A stretch of DNA of 64,000 nt from assembly GCA_963716865.1 (NCBI GenBank), contig CAVQUF010000003.1:248001-312000 (forward strand), read 5' to 3'. Positions 55,861-64,000 of the stretch are shown here, one piece after another. The DNA comes from AC-32 sp963716865 (GTDB lineage: Bacteria > Actinomycetota > Thermoleophilia > Gaiellales > Gaiellaceae). Under the pieces are notes generated by a model. That model was not told the origin of the DNA. It did not search any database and saw only the letters and a list, made by a program, of their open reading frames with translations. Numbering within the stretch: position 1 is the first letter of the stretch; each line of letters starts with the position of its first letter. The position numbers and the translations under genes are program-made.

Positions 55861-55882
55861 TCTTGCGTCAGGAGGTAGGCCT

Positions 55883-57160
55883 ATGAGCACGACCACGAAC
55901 GTCTTCGACCTGCAACGACTCGACAACGGCCTGCGCGTGCTGGGCGCGGACATGCCGCAGGTGCAATCGGTCACCTGCATGATCATGCTCGCCGCGGGCT
56001 CCCGGTATGAGACCCCCGAGACGAACGGGATCGCCCACTTCGCCGAGCACATGTTCTTCAAGGGCACCGAGCGGCGGCCGACGGCACGCGAGATCGGGAT
56101 GGAGGTGGACTCCCTCGGGGGCGAGTTCAACGCGTTCACGAGCAAGGAGTACACCGGCTACTACGTCAAGTGCGCGGCCGACTACCGGGACCGGGCGCTC
56201 GACGTCCTGGTCGACATGCTCCGCAACTCGAAGTTCGACCCCGACGAGATCGAGCGCGAGAAGGGCGTGATCGTCGAGGAGATGAACATGTACTACGACA
56301 CGCCGCGCGACTTCATCGGCGGGGTCTACGACCGGCTCCTCTACGGCGACCAGCCTCTCGGCTGGGACATCATCGGCAAGAAGGAGACCGTGCGCGCCGC
56401 CACGCGCGACACGTTCCTCGACTACACCGGCCGCTGGTACAAGCCCGAGCGGATGGTCGTCGGTGTCGCCGGCCGACTCGACGCGGACTACCTCGACACG
56501 ATCGAGCGCCTGCTCGGGGACCTCGAGCCGGCGACGACGGGAGCGCCTCCGGCCACCTCGGAGAACGGCAACGGACCGCAGGTGGTGATTCACCACAAGG
56601 ACTCGGACCAGGCGCACCTCTGTCTCGGCGTGCGGAGCTACCCGCTCGTCCATCCCGACCGCTGGGCCATCCAGCTGCTCGCGACCGTTCTCGGCACCGG
56701 CATGTCGTCCCGCCTCTTCACCGAGGTGCGCGAGCGGCGCGGGCTGGCCTACTACGTCTACGCCCACAACCAGGGCTACACCGACGCCGGCTCGCTGTTC
56801 TCGCAGGCCGGCGTCGACATCGCGCGCAGCGAGGAGGCAGTCGAGACGATCGTGCGCGAGTTCCGGCAGATCGCGGAGGAGCAGGTGCCGGCCGAGGAGC
56901 TCGAGAAGGCACGCGCCCTCGCCAAGGGCCGCTTCGTCCTCCGGCTCGAGAACCCGCAGGGGATGATCGTCTACGGCCTCGCGCGCGAGGTACTTGGCGA
57001 CCCGGTGCTGGAGCCGCAGGAGGTCCTCGCCGGGCTGGACGCGGTCACCGCCGAGGATGTGCAACGCGTCGCCCAGGACGTGATCGGCTCGAACGGCCTC
57101 AACCTCGCCCTGATCGGGCCCTTCGAGGACGAAGCGCCCTTCGAGAAGCTGCTGGCCTAG
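55883..57160 (+). CDS. M16-family zinc metalloprotease
   Basis: A 425-residue peptidase of the processing-peptidase type. The inverted zinc motif HFAEHMFF (His52, Glu55, His56) is complete, with the distal Glu ligand near 132 in VIVEEMNMYYDTPRDF. Both halves of the clamshell are present; the second has RRGLAYYVYAHNQGYTDAG, the usual substrate-groove Arg-Tyr motif. The ATG has GGAGG 8 nt upstream, in the 22-nt segment after the intergenic element. No signal peptide, so it is cytosolic. Confidence 0.93.
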   Translation: MSTTTNVFDLQRLDNGLRVLGADMPQVQSVTCMIMLAAGSRYETPETNGIAHFAEHMFFKGTERRPTAREIGMEVDSLGGEFNAFTSKEYTGYYVKCAADYRDRALDVLVDMLRNSKFDPDEIEREKGVIVEEMNMYYDTPRDFIGGVYDRLLYGDQPLGWDIIGKKETVRAATRDTFLDYTGRWYKPERMVVGVAGRLDADYLDTIERLLGDLEPATTGAPPATSENGNGPQVVIHHKDSDQAHLCLGVRSYPLVHPDRWAIQLLATVLGTGMSSRLFTEVRERRGLAYYVYAHNQGYTDAGSLFSQAGVDIARSEEAVETIVREFRQIAEEQVPAEELEKARALAKGRFVLRLENPQGMIVYGLAREVLGDPVLEPQEVLAGLDAVTAEDVQRVAQDVIGSNGLNLALIGPFEDEAPFEKLLA

Positions 57161-57176
57161 GCCGTCAGCTGGCCGG

Positions 57177-57635
57177 TCAGGGCAGCGTGGCGAGGTCGCG
57201 GGTGAGCAGCTCGCGGTCCTCCTCGTCCTCGATCCGCTCCCCGAGCTCACGGGCGAGAGCGGCGAACCGCTCCGATTCGGTGGGGTCGCCCGCAACGGCG
57301 TGCGCCCGGGCGAGCGCCTCGTAGGCGAACGGCAGGTCCCAGTCCTCGAGCTCGTCCGGGCTGCTCTCGCAGTAGGCAAGACAGCGACCCGCGTGGTAGA
57401 GCGCGGGCTCCGCTCGCTCGAGCACGGAGTAGACGTGGGAGATCTGCCACTCGCCACGCGCGATGTTGGCTGCGGCGCCGACCTTGGACCAGTGGTGGCA
57501 CGACGCGTGGGTCGTGTTGATCAGCTCGTCGTCCTGCTCGGGGCTCCGGTCGGGATTCTCCAGCAGCGTCCAGACGTGGTTGAAGAGGTCGACCGCGAGC
57601 TTGCGCTCCTGCTCATGGCTCAGCTCGTCGGCCAT
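57177..57635 (-). CDS. Hypothetical helical protein
   Basis: A 152-residue soluble protein, strongly helical: KLAVDLFNHVWTLLENPDRS, then a His-rich segment THASCHHWSKVGAAAN and helices LERAEPALYHAGRCLAYCE and FAYEALARAHAVAGDPTESERF. The pattern is TPR-like; the WSKVGAAANIARGEWQISHVY part occurs in actinobacterial proteins of unknown function. It has a TAGCGT element 7 nt upstream of the ATG. It is convergent with the M16 gene. Confidence 0.75.
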   Translation of the reverse strand: MADELSHEQERKLAVDLFNHVWTLLENPDRSPEQDDELINTTHASCHHWSKVGAAANIARGEWQISHVYSVLERAEPALYHAGRCLAYCESSPDELEDWDLPFAYEALARAHAVAGDPTESERFAALARELGERIEDEEDRELLTRDLATLP

Positions 57636-57642
57636 GGCGCAG

Positions 57643-57648
57643 ACGCTA
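57643..57648 (-). promoter_or_regulatory. Putative -10 element of the helical protein gene
   Basis: TAGCGT on the minus strand, 7 nt before the ATG. Confidence 0.45.
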
Positions 57649-58368
57649 CACCACCTCGTGCCGCATCCAGACGTTGGGCTCCCAGTAGCGGCCCGCGTCC
57701 GCGGCGCGGTCGATCTCGAGTGTGGTCAGCCCGCCCGGGAAGACGTACTCCCCGCTCTCCGGGAACGCCGTCTCGGTCCACTCCTCCCACTCGCCAACCG
57801 CGCCGGTGATGCGGAGCGACTCGGACTCGGGCCTCAGGATCTCCGCCCCGAGCCGCTCGTGGACGCGCATCCAAGGGTCGAAGAGGAGCCCGTCGTCTCG
57901 CCGCCAGGCTGCGTAGCGCTCGATCGGCGTAAGCGGGTAGCGCAGCTTCCAACTCGGGCGCACGGGGGCGATCAGCGCCCCGAGGCCGTGCGCACGAGCG
58001 ATGTCGGTCATCGCCTCGACGCCGAGCCGGCTCAACCCCCGGCCCTGGAGCCCGGGCGGAACCATGATCACGAGCGCGCAGAGGACGTTCGCGCCGCCCT
58101 CGTCGAAGCCGCGCGCGATCGCGCCGTCGATTCCGGCCGGGAGATCGTCGACCGTTCCGTCCCAGCGAACCGGGATCGAGCGCGCGCGCAGCAGCACATC
58201 GTTGCCGTCGATCAGGTGAAACTGGAACTTGGGAAGCTCGTCGGTGAGACGGGGCCAGTAGACGTTGAGGACGTCGCCGTGCTGGTTGTACTCGGGGAGG
58301 ACGTTCTTGGTCAGCTCCCACGCCGCCTCGGCGACGTCGGGCCGCTCGGCGACGTCGACCGCCTCTAT
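57646..58368 (-). CDS. GNAT-like acetyltransferase downstream of acs (start codon non-standard)
   Basis: A ~240-residue protein. The central part has the acetyl-CoA loop VPPGLQGRGLSRLGVEAM (Q/R-x-x-G-x-G/A) typical of GNAT; the rest is a large unassigned C-terminal part (KLRYPLTPIERYAAWRRDDG, FDPWMRVHERLGAEIL). No ATG, GTG or TTG occurs in frame near the expected N terminus. The most plausible start is ATA at 58368, overlapping the acs stop as ATAG and giving M-EAVDVAERPDVAEAAWEL. Its position next to acs raises the possibility that it acetylates and regulates Acs, but this is inference. Confidence 0.65.
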   Translation of the reverse strand: MEAVDVAERPDVAEAAWELTKNVLPEYNQHGDVLNVYWPRLTDELPKFQFHLIDGNDVLLRARSIPVRWDGTVDDLPAGIDGAIARGFDEGGANVLCALVIMVPPGLQGRGLSRLGVEAMTDIARAHGLGALIAPVRPSWKLRYPLTPIERYAAWRRDDGLLFDPWMRVHERLGAEILRPESESLRITGAVGEWEEWTETAFPESGEYVFPGGLTTLEIDRAADAGRYWEPNVWMRHEVV

Positions 58369-60317
58369 TCCTCCGCCTTCTCGGTCTCGGCGCGCTCCTT
58401 GATCTCCTCGACGACCGTCGGGTCGGCAAGCGTGGTCGTATCGCCGAGCGGCCGCTCCTCGGCCACGTCGCGCAGGAGGCGGCGCATGATCTTGCCGCTC
58501 CGTGTCTTCGGCAGCTCGGGCGTGAAGACGATGTTCGCCGGCTTCGCGATCGGACCGATCTTGGTCGCGACGTGGTCGCGCAGCTCCTCGAGCATCTCGA
58601 CCGAGCCCTCCTCCGCGCCCCTCAGCGTCACGTACGCGACGATCGCTTGCCCGGTGCGCTCGTCCGAGCGCCCGCAGACCGCGGCCTCGGCCACGTGCGG
58701 ATGGTCGACCAGCGCGCTCTCGACCTCGATGGTCGAGATCCGGTGGCCGGAGACGTTCATCACGTCGTCCACGCGGCCGAGCAGCCAGAAGTCGCCGTCC
58801 TCGTCCCGCCGCGCGCCGTCGCCGGCGAAGTACGCGCCGTCGAACCTCGACCAGTACGTCTCGCGGTAGCGCTGGTCGTCCTTGTAGATCCCGCGCAGCA
58901 TGGCGGGCCAGGGCCGGCGCAGGACGAGGTAGCCGCCTCCGCCCGGGGCGACCTCGTTGCCCTGCTCGTCGTAGACGGCGGCGTCGATGCCCGGGAACGG
59001 CCTCGTGGCCGAACCCGGCTTGAGGGTCGTGATCCCGGGCAGCGGGGTGATCAGGACCATCCCCGTCTCCGTCTGCCACCACGTGTCGACGATCGGCGTC
59101 CGGTCGCCCCCGATGTGCTCCCGATACCAGACCCAGGCCTCGGGGTTGATCGGCTCGCCGACGGTGCCGAGCAGCCGCAGCGAGGACAGGTCGTGCTTGG
59201 CCGCGTACTCCGGGCCCCACTTCATGTGCGTCCGGATCGCGGTCGGCGCCGTGTAGAGGATGTCGACCTTGTAGCGCTCGACGATCGCCCACCAGCGGTC
59301 CTTGTCCGGGAAGTTCGGCACGCCCTCGTAGATAACGCCGGTCGTGCCGTTGCAGAGCGGCCCGTAGACGATGTAGCTGTGGCCCGTGACCCAGCCGATG
59401 TCGGCCGCGCACCAGTAGACCGAGTCGGGCTTGATGTCGAAGATGTAGTGGTGCGTGGCCGCGGTGCCGACGAGGTAGCCGCCGGTCGTGTGCACGATCC
59501 CCTTCGGCTTCGCGGTCGTGCCGCTGGTGTAGAGCAGGTAGAGCAGGTCCTCCGAGTCCATCGGCTCGCACGGGCACGTCGAGGGATCGTCGCTCTCCCC
59601 TGAGACCAGGTCGTGCCACCACAGGTCGCGGCCGTCTTTCATCTCGACCTCGCCGCCCGTACGGCGGAACACGACCGACCAGTTCACCCCGGGCGAATCG
59701 TCGAGCGCGGCGTCCGCGTTGCGCTTGAGCGGGACGGGCGCGCCGTTCCGGAGCCCCTCGTCCTGCGTGATCAGGAGCTCGCACTCCATGTCGTTCAGCC
59801 GGTCGGAGAGCGCGTCCGCCGAGAATCCTCCGAAGACCACCGTGTGCGGAGCCCCGAGCCGCGCGCAGGCGAGCATCGCGATCGGAAGCTCCGGGACCAT
59901 GCCCATGTAGATCCCGACCGGCGTGCCCTTCCGCACGCCGAGAGCGCGCAGCGCGTTGGCGAAGCGGACGACCTCGCGCTGGAGGTCGGCAAATGTGATC
60001 GTGCGGCGCTCGTCCTCGGGCTCGCCCTCCCAGTGGTAGGCGACCCTGTCGCCGTTCCCGGCCTCGACGTGCCGGTCGACGCAGTTGTAGGCGACGTTCA
60101 GCTTCCCGCCGAGGAACCACTTCGTATATGGGGGCTCCCACTCGTAGAGGCCCTCGAAGTCGTCGAACCACGAGACGCGCTCGCGCCCCTCCCGGTCCCA
60201 GAACTCGTCGAAGTCGAGCTCGTAGATCTCCGGCCTGGCATTTGCCGAAGCCGCGAAATCGGGAGGAGGCGGATACCGACGCTCCTCGACGAGGATCGTC
60301 TCGATTGCCCCGGACAC
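58365..60317 (-). CDS. acs: Acetyl-CoA synthetase (AMP-forming)
   Basis: A 650-residue Acs. Motifs: YTSGTTAKPKGIVH, the acyl pocket TWWQTETGMVLITPLPG, HGR-equivalent FWLLGRVDDVMNVSGHRIST and the regulatory/catalytic Lys region PKTRSGKIMRRLLRDVA, which is the known acetylation target in the family. GTG start overlapping the stop of the aminopeptidase gene (TAGTG). It converts acetate to acetyl-CoA. Confidence 0.96.
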   Translation of the reverse strand: MSGAIETILVEERRYPPPPDFAASANARPEIYELDFDEFWDREGRERVSWFDDFEGLYEWEPPYTKWFLGGKLNVAYNCVDRHVEAGNGDRVAYHWEGEPEDERRTITFADLQREVVRFANALRALGVRKGTPVGIYMGMVPELPIAMLACARLGAPHTVVFGGFSADALSDRLNDMECELLITQDEGLRNGAPVPLKRNADAALDDSPGVNWSVVFRRTGGEVEMKDGRDLWWHDLVSGESDDPSTCPCEPMDSEDLLYLLYTSGTTAKPKGIVHTTGGYLVGTAATHHYIFDIKPDSVYWCAADIGWVTGHSYIVYGPLCNGTTGVIYEGVPNFPDKDRWWAIVERYKVDILYTAPTAIRTHMKWGPEYAAKHDLSSLRLLGTVGEPINPEAWVWYREHIGGDRTPIVDTWWQTETGMVLITPLPGITTLKPGSATRPFPGIDAAVYDEQGNEVAPGGGGYLVLRRPWPAMLRGIYKDDQRYRETYWSRFDGAYFAGDGARRDEDGDFWLLGRVDDVMNVSGHRISTIEVESALVDHPHVAEAAVCGRSDERTGQAIVAYVTLRGAEEGSVEMLEELRDHVATKIGPIAKPANIVFTPELPKTRSGKIMRRLLRDVAEERPLGDTTTLADPTVVEEIKERAETEKAEE

Positions 60318-61456
60318 TACGGCTTCAGGTCGTACGGGTACTCGGTGAGCACCTCGGGGCCGTCGTCGGTGACGTGCACGAGGTCTTCGAGGCGGCAGCC
60401 GCCGTAGCCGTAGCGGTACAGGCCCGGCTCCATCGCGATCACGTCTCCGGCGACGAGCTCGCCGGGCGCGCGGCCCAGCCACGGCTCCTCGTGGACCTCG
60501 AGCCCGACCCCGTGCCCCAGCGAGTGGTAGAAGCCGTCCTTCAGCACCTCGCCCGGCTGCTTGGAGAGCAGCGTCGGGTAGCCGGCCTCCTCGAAGACCT
60601 CGCAGCAGATCCGGTGCAGCTCGCTCCCGCGGATGCCGGGCTTGACCGCCGCGACCGAGCGCTCGAGCGCCTCGCGGCAGAGCCGGTGGAACTCGACCAG
60701 CTCGTCGGACGGCTCGCCGCCGGCGACGAACACGCGCGTCATGTCCGCGAAGCACCCCGACTCGCGGTCGCGCGGGAAGAGGTCGAGGCAGACCGGCTCG
60801 CCGGGCGCGATCGGCCCGGAGCCCATGTCGTGCCCGACCGCCGTCTGCGCGCCGTGCGAGACGATGAACTCGTCCGCGAACGAGCCGTTGGCCGTGAACG
60901 CCCGCTCGACCGCGAATTTGATCCGCTCGCAGGTCAGCGGCTCGCCCTCGAGCACGAGGCTCCCGTTCTGCCGCTCGGCCTCCCGCAGAAGCTCTCGCGC
61001 CGCGGTCATCCCCGCTTCGGCCGCGCGCTGGGCGCGGCGGATGCCGGCCAGCTCGGCGTCGTTCTTGACGCGCCTGCGCGTGATGAAGCTCTCGCGGTCG
61101 GCGGTGACCTTGATCCCGTTCGCGCGCAGGTGGTCGCCGAGCCCGAGCGGAAACGTCGTCGGCACCGTCACCTCCGCGAGGCCGAAGTGCCTGGCCGCGC
61201 GCAGGACGATCTCGAGCTCGATCTCCTCGCGCGGCATCCCCTTCGCGAACAGCTCGTCGATCCCGAGCTCCTCGGGCGGCGTCACCTCGACCTCCGGCGC
61301 GACGGCCGTGATCCGCTCCAGCTCGAACGCGCTCGCGACGACGGACCGCTGCCCGTCGCGCTCCACGTAGAGGAACGGGTCCGGGATGGCGATCGGCACC
61401 TCGTGCCGCATCTCCGGCGAGCGAAGAGAGTCTGCGTAGATCAGCAGGTCTGACAC
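60317..61456 (-). CDS. M24-family Xaa-Pro aminopeptidase-like metallopeptidase
   Basis: A 379-residue creatinase/aminopeptidase P fold. Metal ligands are seen in order: Asp (CLDLFPRDRES), Asp (CFADMTRVFVAGG), His (HSLGHGVGLEVHEEP), Glu (DVIAMEPGLYR) and Glu (GCRLEDLVHVTDDG). The N-terminal domain is present. The GTG at 61456 sits behind a TACGAT element; a later ATG (MRHEVPIAIP) is an alternative. It heads the operon aminopeptidase-acs-GNAT. Confidence 0.88.
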   Translation of the reverse strand: MSDLLIYADSLRSPEMRHEVPIAIPDPFLYVERDGQRSVVASAFELERITAVAPEVEVTPPEELGIDELFAKGMPREEIELEIVLRAARHFGLAEVTVPTTFPLGLGDHLRANGIKVTADRESFITRRRVKNDAELAGIRRAQRAAEAGMTAARELLREAERQNGSLVLEGEPLTCERIKFAVERAFTANGSFADEFIVSHGAQTAVGHDMGSGPIAPGEPVCLDLFPRDRESGCFADMTRVFVAGGEPSDELVEFHRLCREALERSVAAVKPGIRGSELHRICCEVFEEAGYPTLLSKQPGEVLKDGFYHSLGHGVGLEVHEEPWLGRAPGELVAGDVIAMEPGLYRYGYGGCRLEDLVHVTDDGPEVLTEYPYDLKP

Positions 61457-61476
61457 GGCGAGGAGGATCGTACATC

Positions 61477-61482
61477 TAGACT
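61477..61482 (+). promoter_or_regulatory. Putative -10 element of the amidohydrolase gene
   Basis: TAGACT, 7 nt before the GTG, in the divergent gap with the aminopeptidase gene. Confidence 0.5.
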
Positions 61483-61489
61483 CGAATCG

Positions 61490-62641
61490 GTGGAAGACGT
61501 GCTCAAAAGGGCGCAGGACCTGATTGCGAGCTACGACGACGAGCTCGCCAAGGAGCTGCCCCGGGGAACCGAGATATTCGACGCGCACGTCCACCTCGGC
61601 CACGACATCGACGGGATGGTCGGCATCTACGAGGACCTCGAGCGGATCAACGACCGCTACGAGATCTCGCACTGCTTCGTGTTCTGCATGGACGAGCATG
61701 ACCGGCATCCCGCGTTCCGCGCCGCGAACGACCGGACGATCGAGTACGCGAAACGGTCGGAGGGCCGCCTCGTCCCGTTCGTGCGGCTCGACCTCGCGGA
61801 GGAACCGATCGAGGAGGCGACGCGCTGCCTGGACGCCGGCGCGCGCGGGATCAAGCTCCACCCGCGCGCCCAGCGCTTCCTGCTCAACGACGGGCGCCTA
61901 GCGCCCGTCTTCGCGCTCGCGGCCGAGCGCCGCGTGCCGATCCTGATCCACGGCGGCCGCGGCCTTCCTCCCATTGCGGACCACCTGGCCGGCCTCGTTG
62001 ACACCTACCCCGACGCGCAGCTGATCATCGCGCACGCCGGAATCGCCGATCTCGCCGAGCTGGCCGACCGCTTCGGCGGCAAGGCCGGAGTCTTCTTCGA
62101 CACCTCGGTCTGGAGCCCGATCGACCTGCTCAGTCTCTTCCACCTCGTCTCGCCGGAACAGGCCGTGTACGCGTCCGACTACCCCTACGGCCAGCAGCCG
62201 AGCTCGCTCATGATCGCCGTCCGGACGGCGAAGCTCGCGGGCTTCGACGAAGACGCGCTGCACGGGATGCTGCTCGGAAACGCGAACCGGATCGCGGACG
62301 GGAAGGCGCCGCTGGAGCCCACCCCGCCGCGCGGCGGCGGAACGTTCTCGCAGCCGATGGCCTTCGCGCGCATCCACCAGTACCTCTCGATGGCGACGCC
62401 GCTCCTCTGGACCCGGCAGGCCGACACGATCGGCGTGCTCGGGCTGGCGCTGAACGCCTGCGCCGACCGCGACGGGCACGCGGAGGATCGCGAGCGGATC
62501 CGCGAGCTCGTGAGCGCAGCCCGTGAGCTCTGGCGCTCCCTTCCCGAGCTCGACGACGAGGCCGAGCAACGCATCGTCAGCCGCACGACCTTCCGGCTCG
62601 TCCACCTCGCAGACATCCTGGCGGTGACATCGGGTGCTTGA
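61490..62641 (+). CDS. Amidohydrolase (metal-dependent TIM-barrel, COG2159-like)
   Basis: A 383-residue enzyme. The HxH metal motif is FDAHVHLGHD near residue 30, followed by GIKLHPRAQRF, PILIHGGRGLPP, LIIAHAGIADL and VYASDYPYGQQP with the usual His/His/Asp ligands. It resembles the amidohydrolase-2 family (o-pyrocatechuate decarboxylase and related). Its last codons overlap the start of the 2Fe-2S gene, so it belongs to the molybdoenzyme operon. Confidence 0.88.
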   Translation: MEDVLKRAQDLIASYDDELAKELPRGTEIFDAHVHLGHDIDGMVGIYEDLERINDRYEISHCFVFCMDEHDRHPAFRAANDRTIEYAKRSEGRLVPFVRLDLAEEPIEEATRCLDAGARGIKLHPRAQRFLLNDGRLAPVFALAAERRVPILIHGGRGLPPIADHLAGLVDTYPDAQLIIAHAGIADLAELADRFGGKAGVFFDTSVWSPIDLLSLFHLVSPEQAVYASDYPYGQQPSSLMIAVRTAKLAGFDEDALHGMLLGNANRIADGKAPLEPTPPRGGGTFSQPMAFARIHQYLSMATPLLWTRQADTIGVLGLALNACADRDGHAEDRERIRELVSAARELWRSLPELDDEAEQRIVSRTTFRLVHLADILAVTSGA

Positions 62642-63071
62642 GCTCTCGGTCAACGGCGAGCGCTACCGCCTGGACGCGCCGGTCGAGCGGACGCTCGCCG
62701 AGACGCTTCGCGGCGACCTCGGCCTGATCGGAACGAAGGTCGCCTGCGGCGAGGGGCATTGCGGCGCGTGCACGGTGCAGCTCGACGGCGTGCCGGTTCT
62801 CTCGTGCATCACGCTCGCGCACACGGTCGGCGACCGCGAGGTGACCACGATCGAAGGCCTGCGCGACCACCCGCTTGTGGACGCGTTCGTGCGCGCCGAC
62901 GCCCTCCAGTGCGGCTTCTGCACACCCGGCCAGATCGTCTCGGCCGCCGCGCTCGTCGCCGCCGAGCCGAAGCCGACGCGGGAGCGGGTGCGGCACGCGA
63001 TGTCCGGCAACCTGTGCCGCTGCGGCACGTATCCGAGGATCGAGGAGGCGGTGCTCACGTGGCGCGACTGA
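62634..63071 (+). CDS. Xanthine-dehydrogenase-type 2Fe-2S subunit
   Basis: A 145-residue iron-sulfur subunit. The N-terminal plant-ferredoxin cluster is CGEGHCGACTVQLDGVPVLSC and the C-terminal helical cluster is CGFCTPGQ with CRCGTYPRI. It transfers electrons from the molybdenum centre. The GTG overlaps the amidohydrolase stop by 8 nt, and the end overlaps the large subunit by 13 nt. Confidence 0.95.
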   Translation: MLELSVNGERYRLDAPVERTLAETLRGDLGLIGTKVACGEGHCGACTVQLDGVPVLSCITLAHTVGDREVTTIEGLRDHPLVDAFVRADALQCGFCTPGQIVSAAALVAAEPKPTRERVRHAMSGNLCRCGTYPRIEEAVLTWRD

Positions 63072-64000
63072 TCCGGACGGAGAAGGAGGTCGAGGGCCGC
63101 TACACCGAGCAGTGGGTGGTTGTCGAGGACGACGAGGCACTCGACCAGTGGCCGGCCGGGCCGGGCGTCGTCGTCGGCAGGCCGGAGCAGCGGACGGACG
63201 GCTACGAGCGCGCCCGAGGACAGGCGGTCTTCACCGCCGACCTCGCCCTGCCGGGAATGCTGCACGCGGCCGTCCTGCGGAGCCCCTTCGCGCGCGCGCG
63301 CGTGAACAAACTAGACCTGACGCGCGCCCGGGCAGCCGACGGGGTCCGCGGCGCGGTCGGCCCGGACGCGTGCCACGTCCTCTCGCTCGAGCCGAGCTAC
63401 CACGGGGCCCCGGTCGCCGCGGTGGCGGCGGACACCCCGGCGGAGGCGCAGGCCGCGCTCGCGCTGATCGACGCGGAGTGGGAGGAGCTCGAGCCGCTGC
63501 TCGACCCGGAGGAGGCCGTCAGGCAGGAGTCGCTGATCGACGACCCGCGCCGCTACGAGCGCGGCGACCCCGACGCCGGCTTCGCGGAGGCGGACGTCGT
63601 GGTCGAGGCCGAGTACCGGACGCAAACCGTCCTGCACAACGCGTTCGAGACCCACCAGACCGTCTGCCGCTGGGAAGGCGACACGCTCGAGGTCTACATC
63701 TCGACCCAGTACATCTGGGGCGTCCGCGACGCGATCGCCGAGCAGCTCGAGCTTCCACCCGACCGCGTCCGGGTCGTCTGCAACTTCATGGGCGGCGGCT
63801 TCGGCGCCAAGAACGGGCCCGGGGACCAGAGCTACGTCGCGATCGCGCTGGCCACCCAGACCGGCCGGCCGGTCCGCTGTGCGCTGTCGAGGCGCGAGGA
63901 GAACCTCGCCACGGGCAACCGCAACGCGACGATCCAGCGCCTGCGCGCGGGCGCGCGCTCGGACGGGACGCTCGTAGCGCTCGAGGGCGAGTTCGTGAAC
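63059..64000 (+). CDS. Xanthine-dehydrogenase-type molybdopterin subunit, N-terminal part (runs off the right edge)
   Basis: The first 314 residues of a large molybdenum hydroxylase subunit. The Ald_Xan_dh a/b-hammerhead region is present (YERARGQAVFTADLALPGML, LRSPFARARV, APVAAVAADTPAEAQAALAL) and the start of the cofactor domain (NAFETHQTVCRW, VCNFMGGGFGAKNGPGDQSYVAIAL). The GTG start lies inside the 2Fe-2S gene. Substrate specificity cannot be told from this part. The FAD subunit and maturation genes are expected beyond the window. Confidence 0.93.
   Translation, partial: MARLIRTEKEVEGRYTEQWVVVEDDEALDQWPAGPGVVVGRPEQRTDGYERARGQAVFTADLALPGMLHAAVLRSPFARARVNKLDLTRARAADGVRGAVGPDACHVLSLEPSYHGAPVAAVAADTPAEAQAALALIDAEWEELEPLLDPEEAVRQESLIDDPRRYERGDPDAGFAEADVVVEAEYRTQTVLHNAFETHQTVCRWEGDTLEVYISTQYIWGVRDAIAEQLELPPDRVRVVCNFMGGGFGAKNGPGDQSYVAIALATQTGRPVRCALSRREENLATGNRNATIQRLRAGARSDGTLVALEGEFVN

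Noticed and set aside
1..64000. Search for tRNA, rRNA, transposase, integrase, phage or plasmid genes
   Set aside because: None recognised on either strand. Composition and codon use look even, so no genomic island is claimed.

Overview
This 64-kb window is GC-rich bacterial DNA with dense coding and frequent GTG starts. Many start codons sit only 6-9 nt downstream of a TAnnnT (often TAGACT) -10 hexamer, which suggests widespread leaderless mRNAs. The gene content points to a deep-branching actinobacterium, probably of the Thermoleophilia/Gaiella type: DipZ, CtaA, a PAC2 protein, archaeal-type NadM and phosphoglycerate mutase, KorAB, and many small secreted or lipid-anchored proteins. The class is an inference from gene content and composition. 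No tRNA, rRNA, CRISPR array or complete insertion sequence was seen.

Layout. 1-5.5 kb: a two-component system (the kinase runs off the left edge), a small secreted protein, and a DrrA-type ABC exporter divergent from its likely MarR regulator. 5.5-10.6 kb: UppP, then a surface block (collagen-like/lamin-tail protein, Pro/Glu-rich protein, RTX-type repeat protein) and a TauE permease. 10.6-15.8 kb, minus strand: a peptidase, a lipoprotein, the 2-oxoacid:ferredoxin oxidoreductase korA/korB, a small protein and a VOC protein. 15.9-23.5 kb: AlkA-like glycosylase, proC, pgl, an ArsR-type regulator, thiolase and a fused enoyl-CoA hydratase/3-hydroxyacyl-CoA dehydrogenase. 23.6-31.9 kb: an SF2 helicase, dipZ, PAC2 protein, heme A synthase, phosphoglycerate mutase and a cupredoxin-like protein. 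31.9-34.6 kb: nadM, selD and a thioredoxin-like lipoprotein.

34.7-36.9 kb is the most unusual stretch. An XRE-type HTH regulator with a long TPR-like domain is followed after 19 nt by a 44-aa ORF with a strong ribosome binding site and a basic-hydrophobic N terminus. This is the architecture of RRNPP (Rap/PlcR/AimR-type) regulator-peptide pairs. Divergently there is an apparently autonomous ~174-nt RNA with a consensus promoter and a strong intrinsic terminator, and then a 286-bp palindrome with 71-bp arms.

36.9-45.9 kb: a TetR/DHA2 exporter pair with a tandem-repeat operator, acyl-CoA synthetase, HAD and SDR genes, nadE with a palindromic operator, and a fused uracil-DNA-glycosylase/Nudix protein. 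46-64 kb: a MacB-type ABC exporter, a cysteine-desulfurase-like enzyme, a 1268-aa secreted LamG/sugar-dehydrogenase protein, a SIS protein, thioesterase, M16 protease, an acs-GNAT-aminopeptidase cluster, an amidohydrolase and the start of a xanthine-dehydrogenase-type molybdoenzyme operon.

A second discovery candidate is spread across the window. Three same-strand gene pairs (korA-korB, the fadB-like gene and its neighbour, thioesterase-M16) are separated by exactly 97 nt holding the same two-hairpin element, with compensatory base changes. Two diverged copies follow the helicase gene and the glycosylase-Nudix gene; the latter is bracketed by 16-bp direct repeats.
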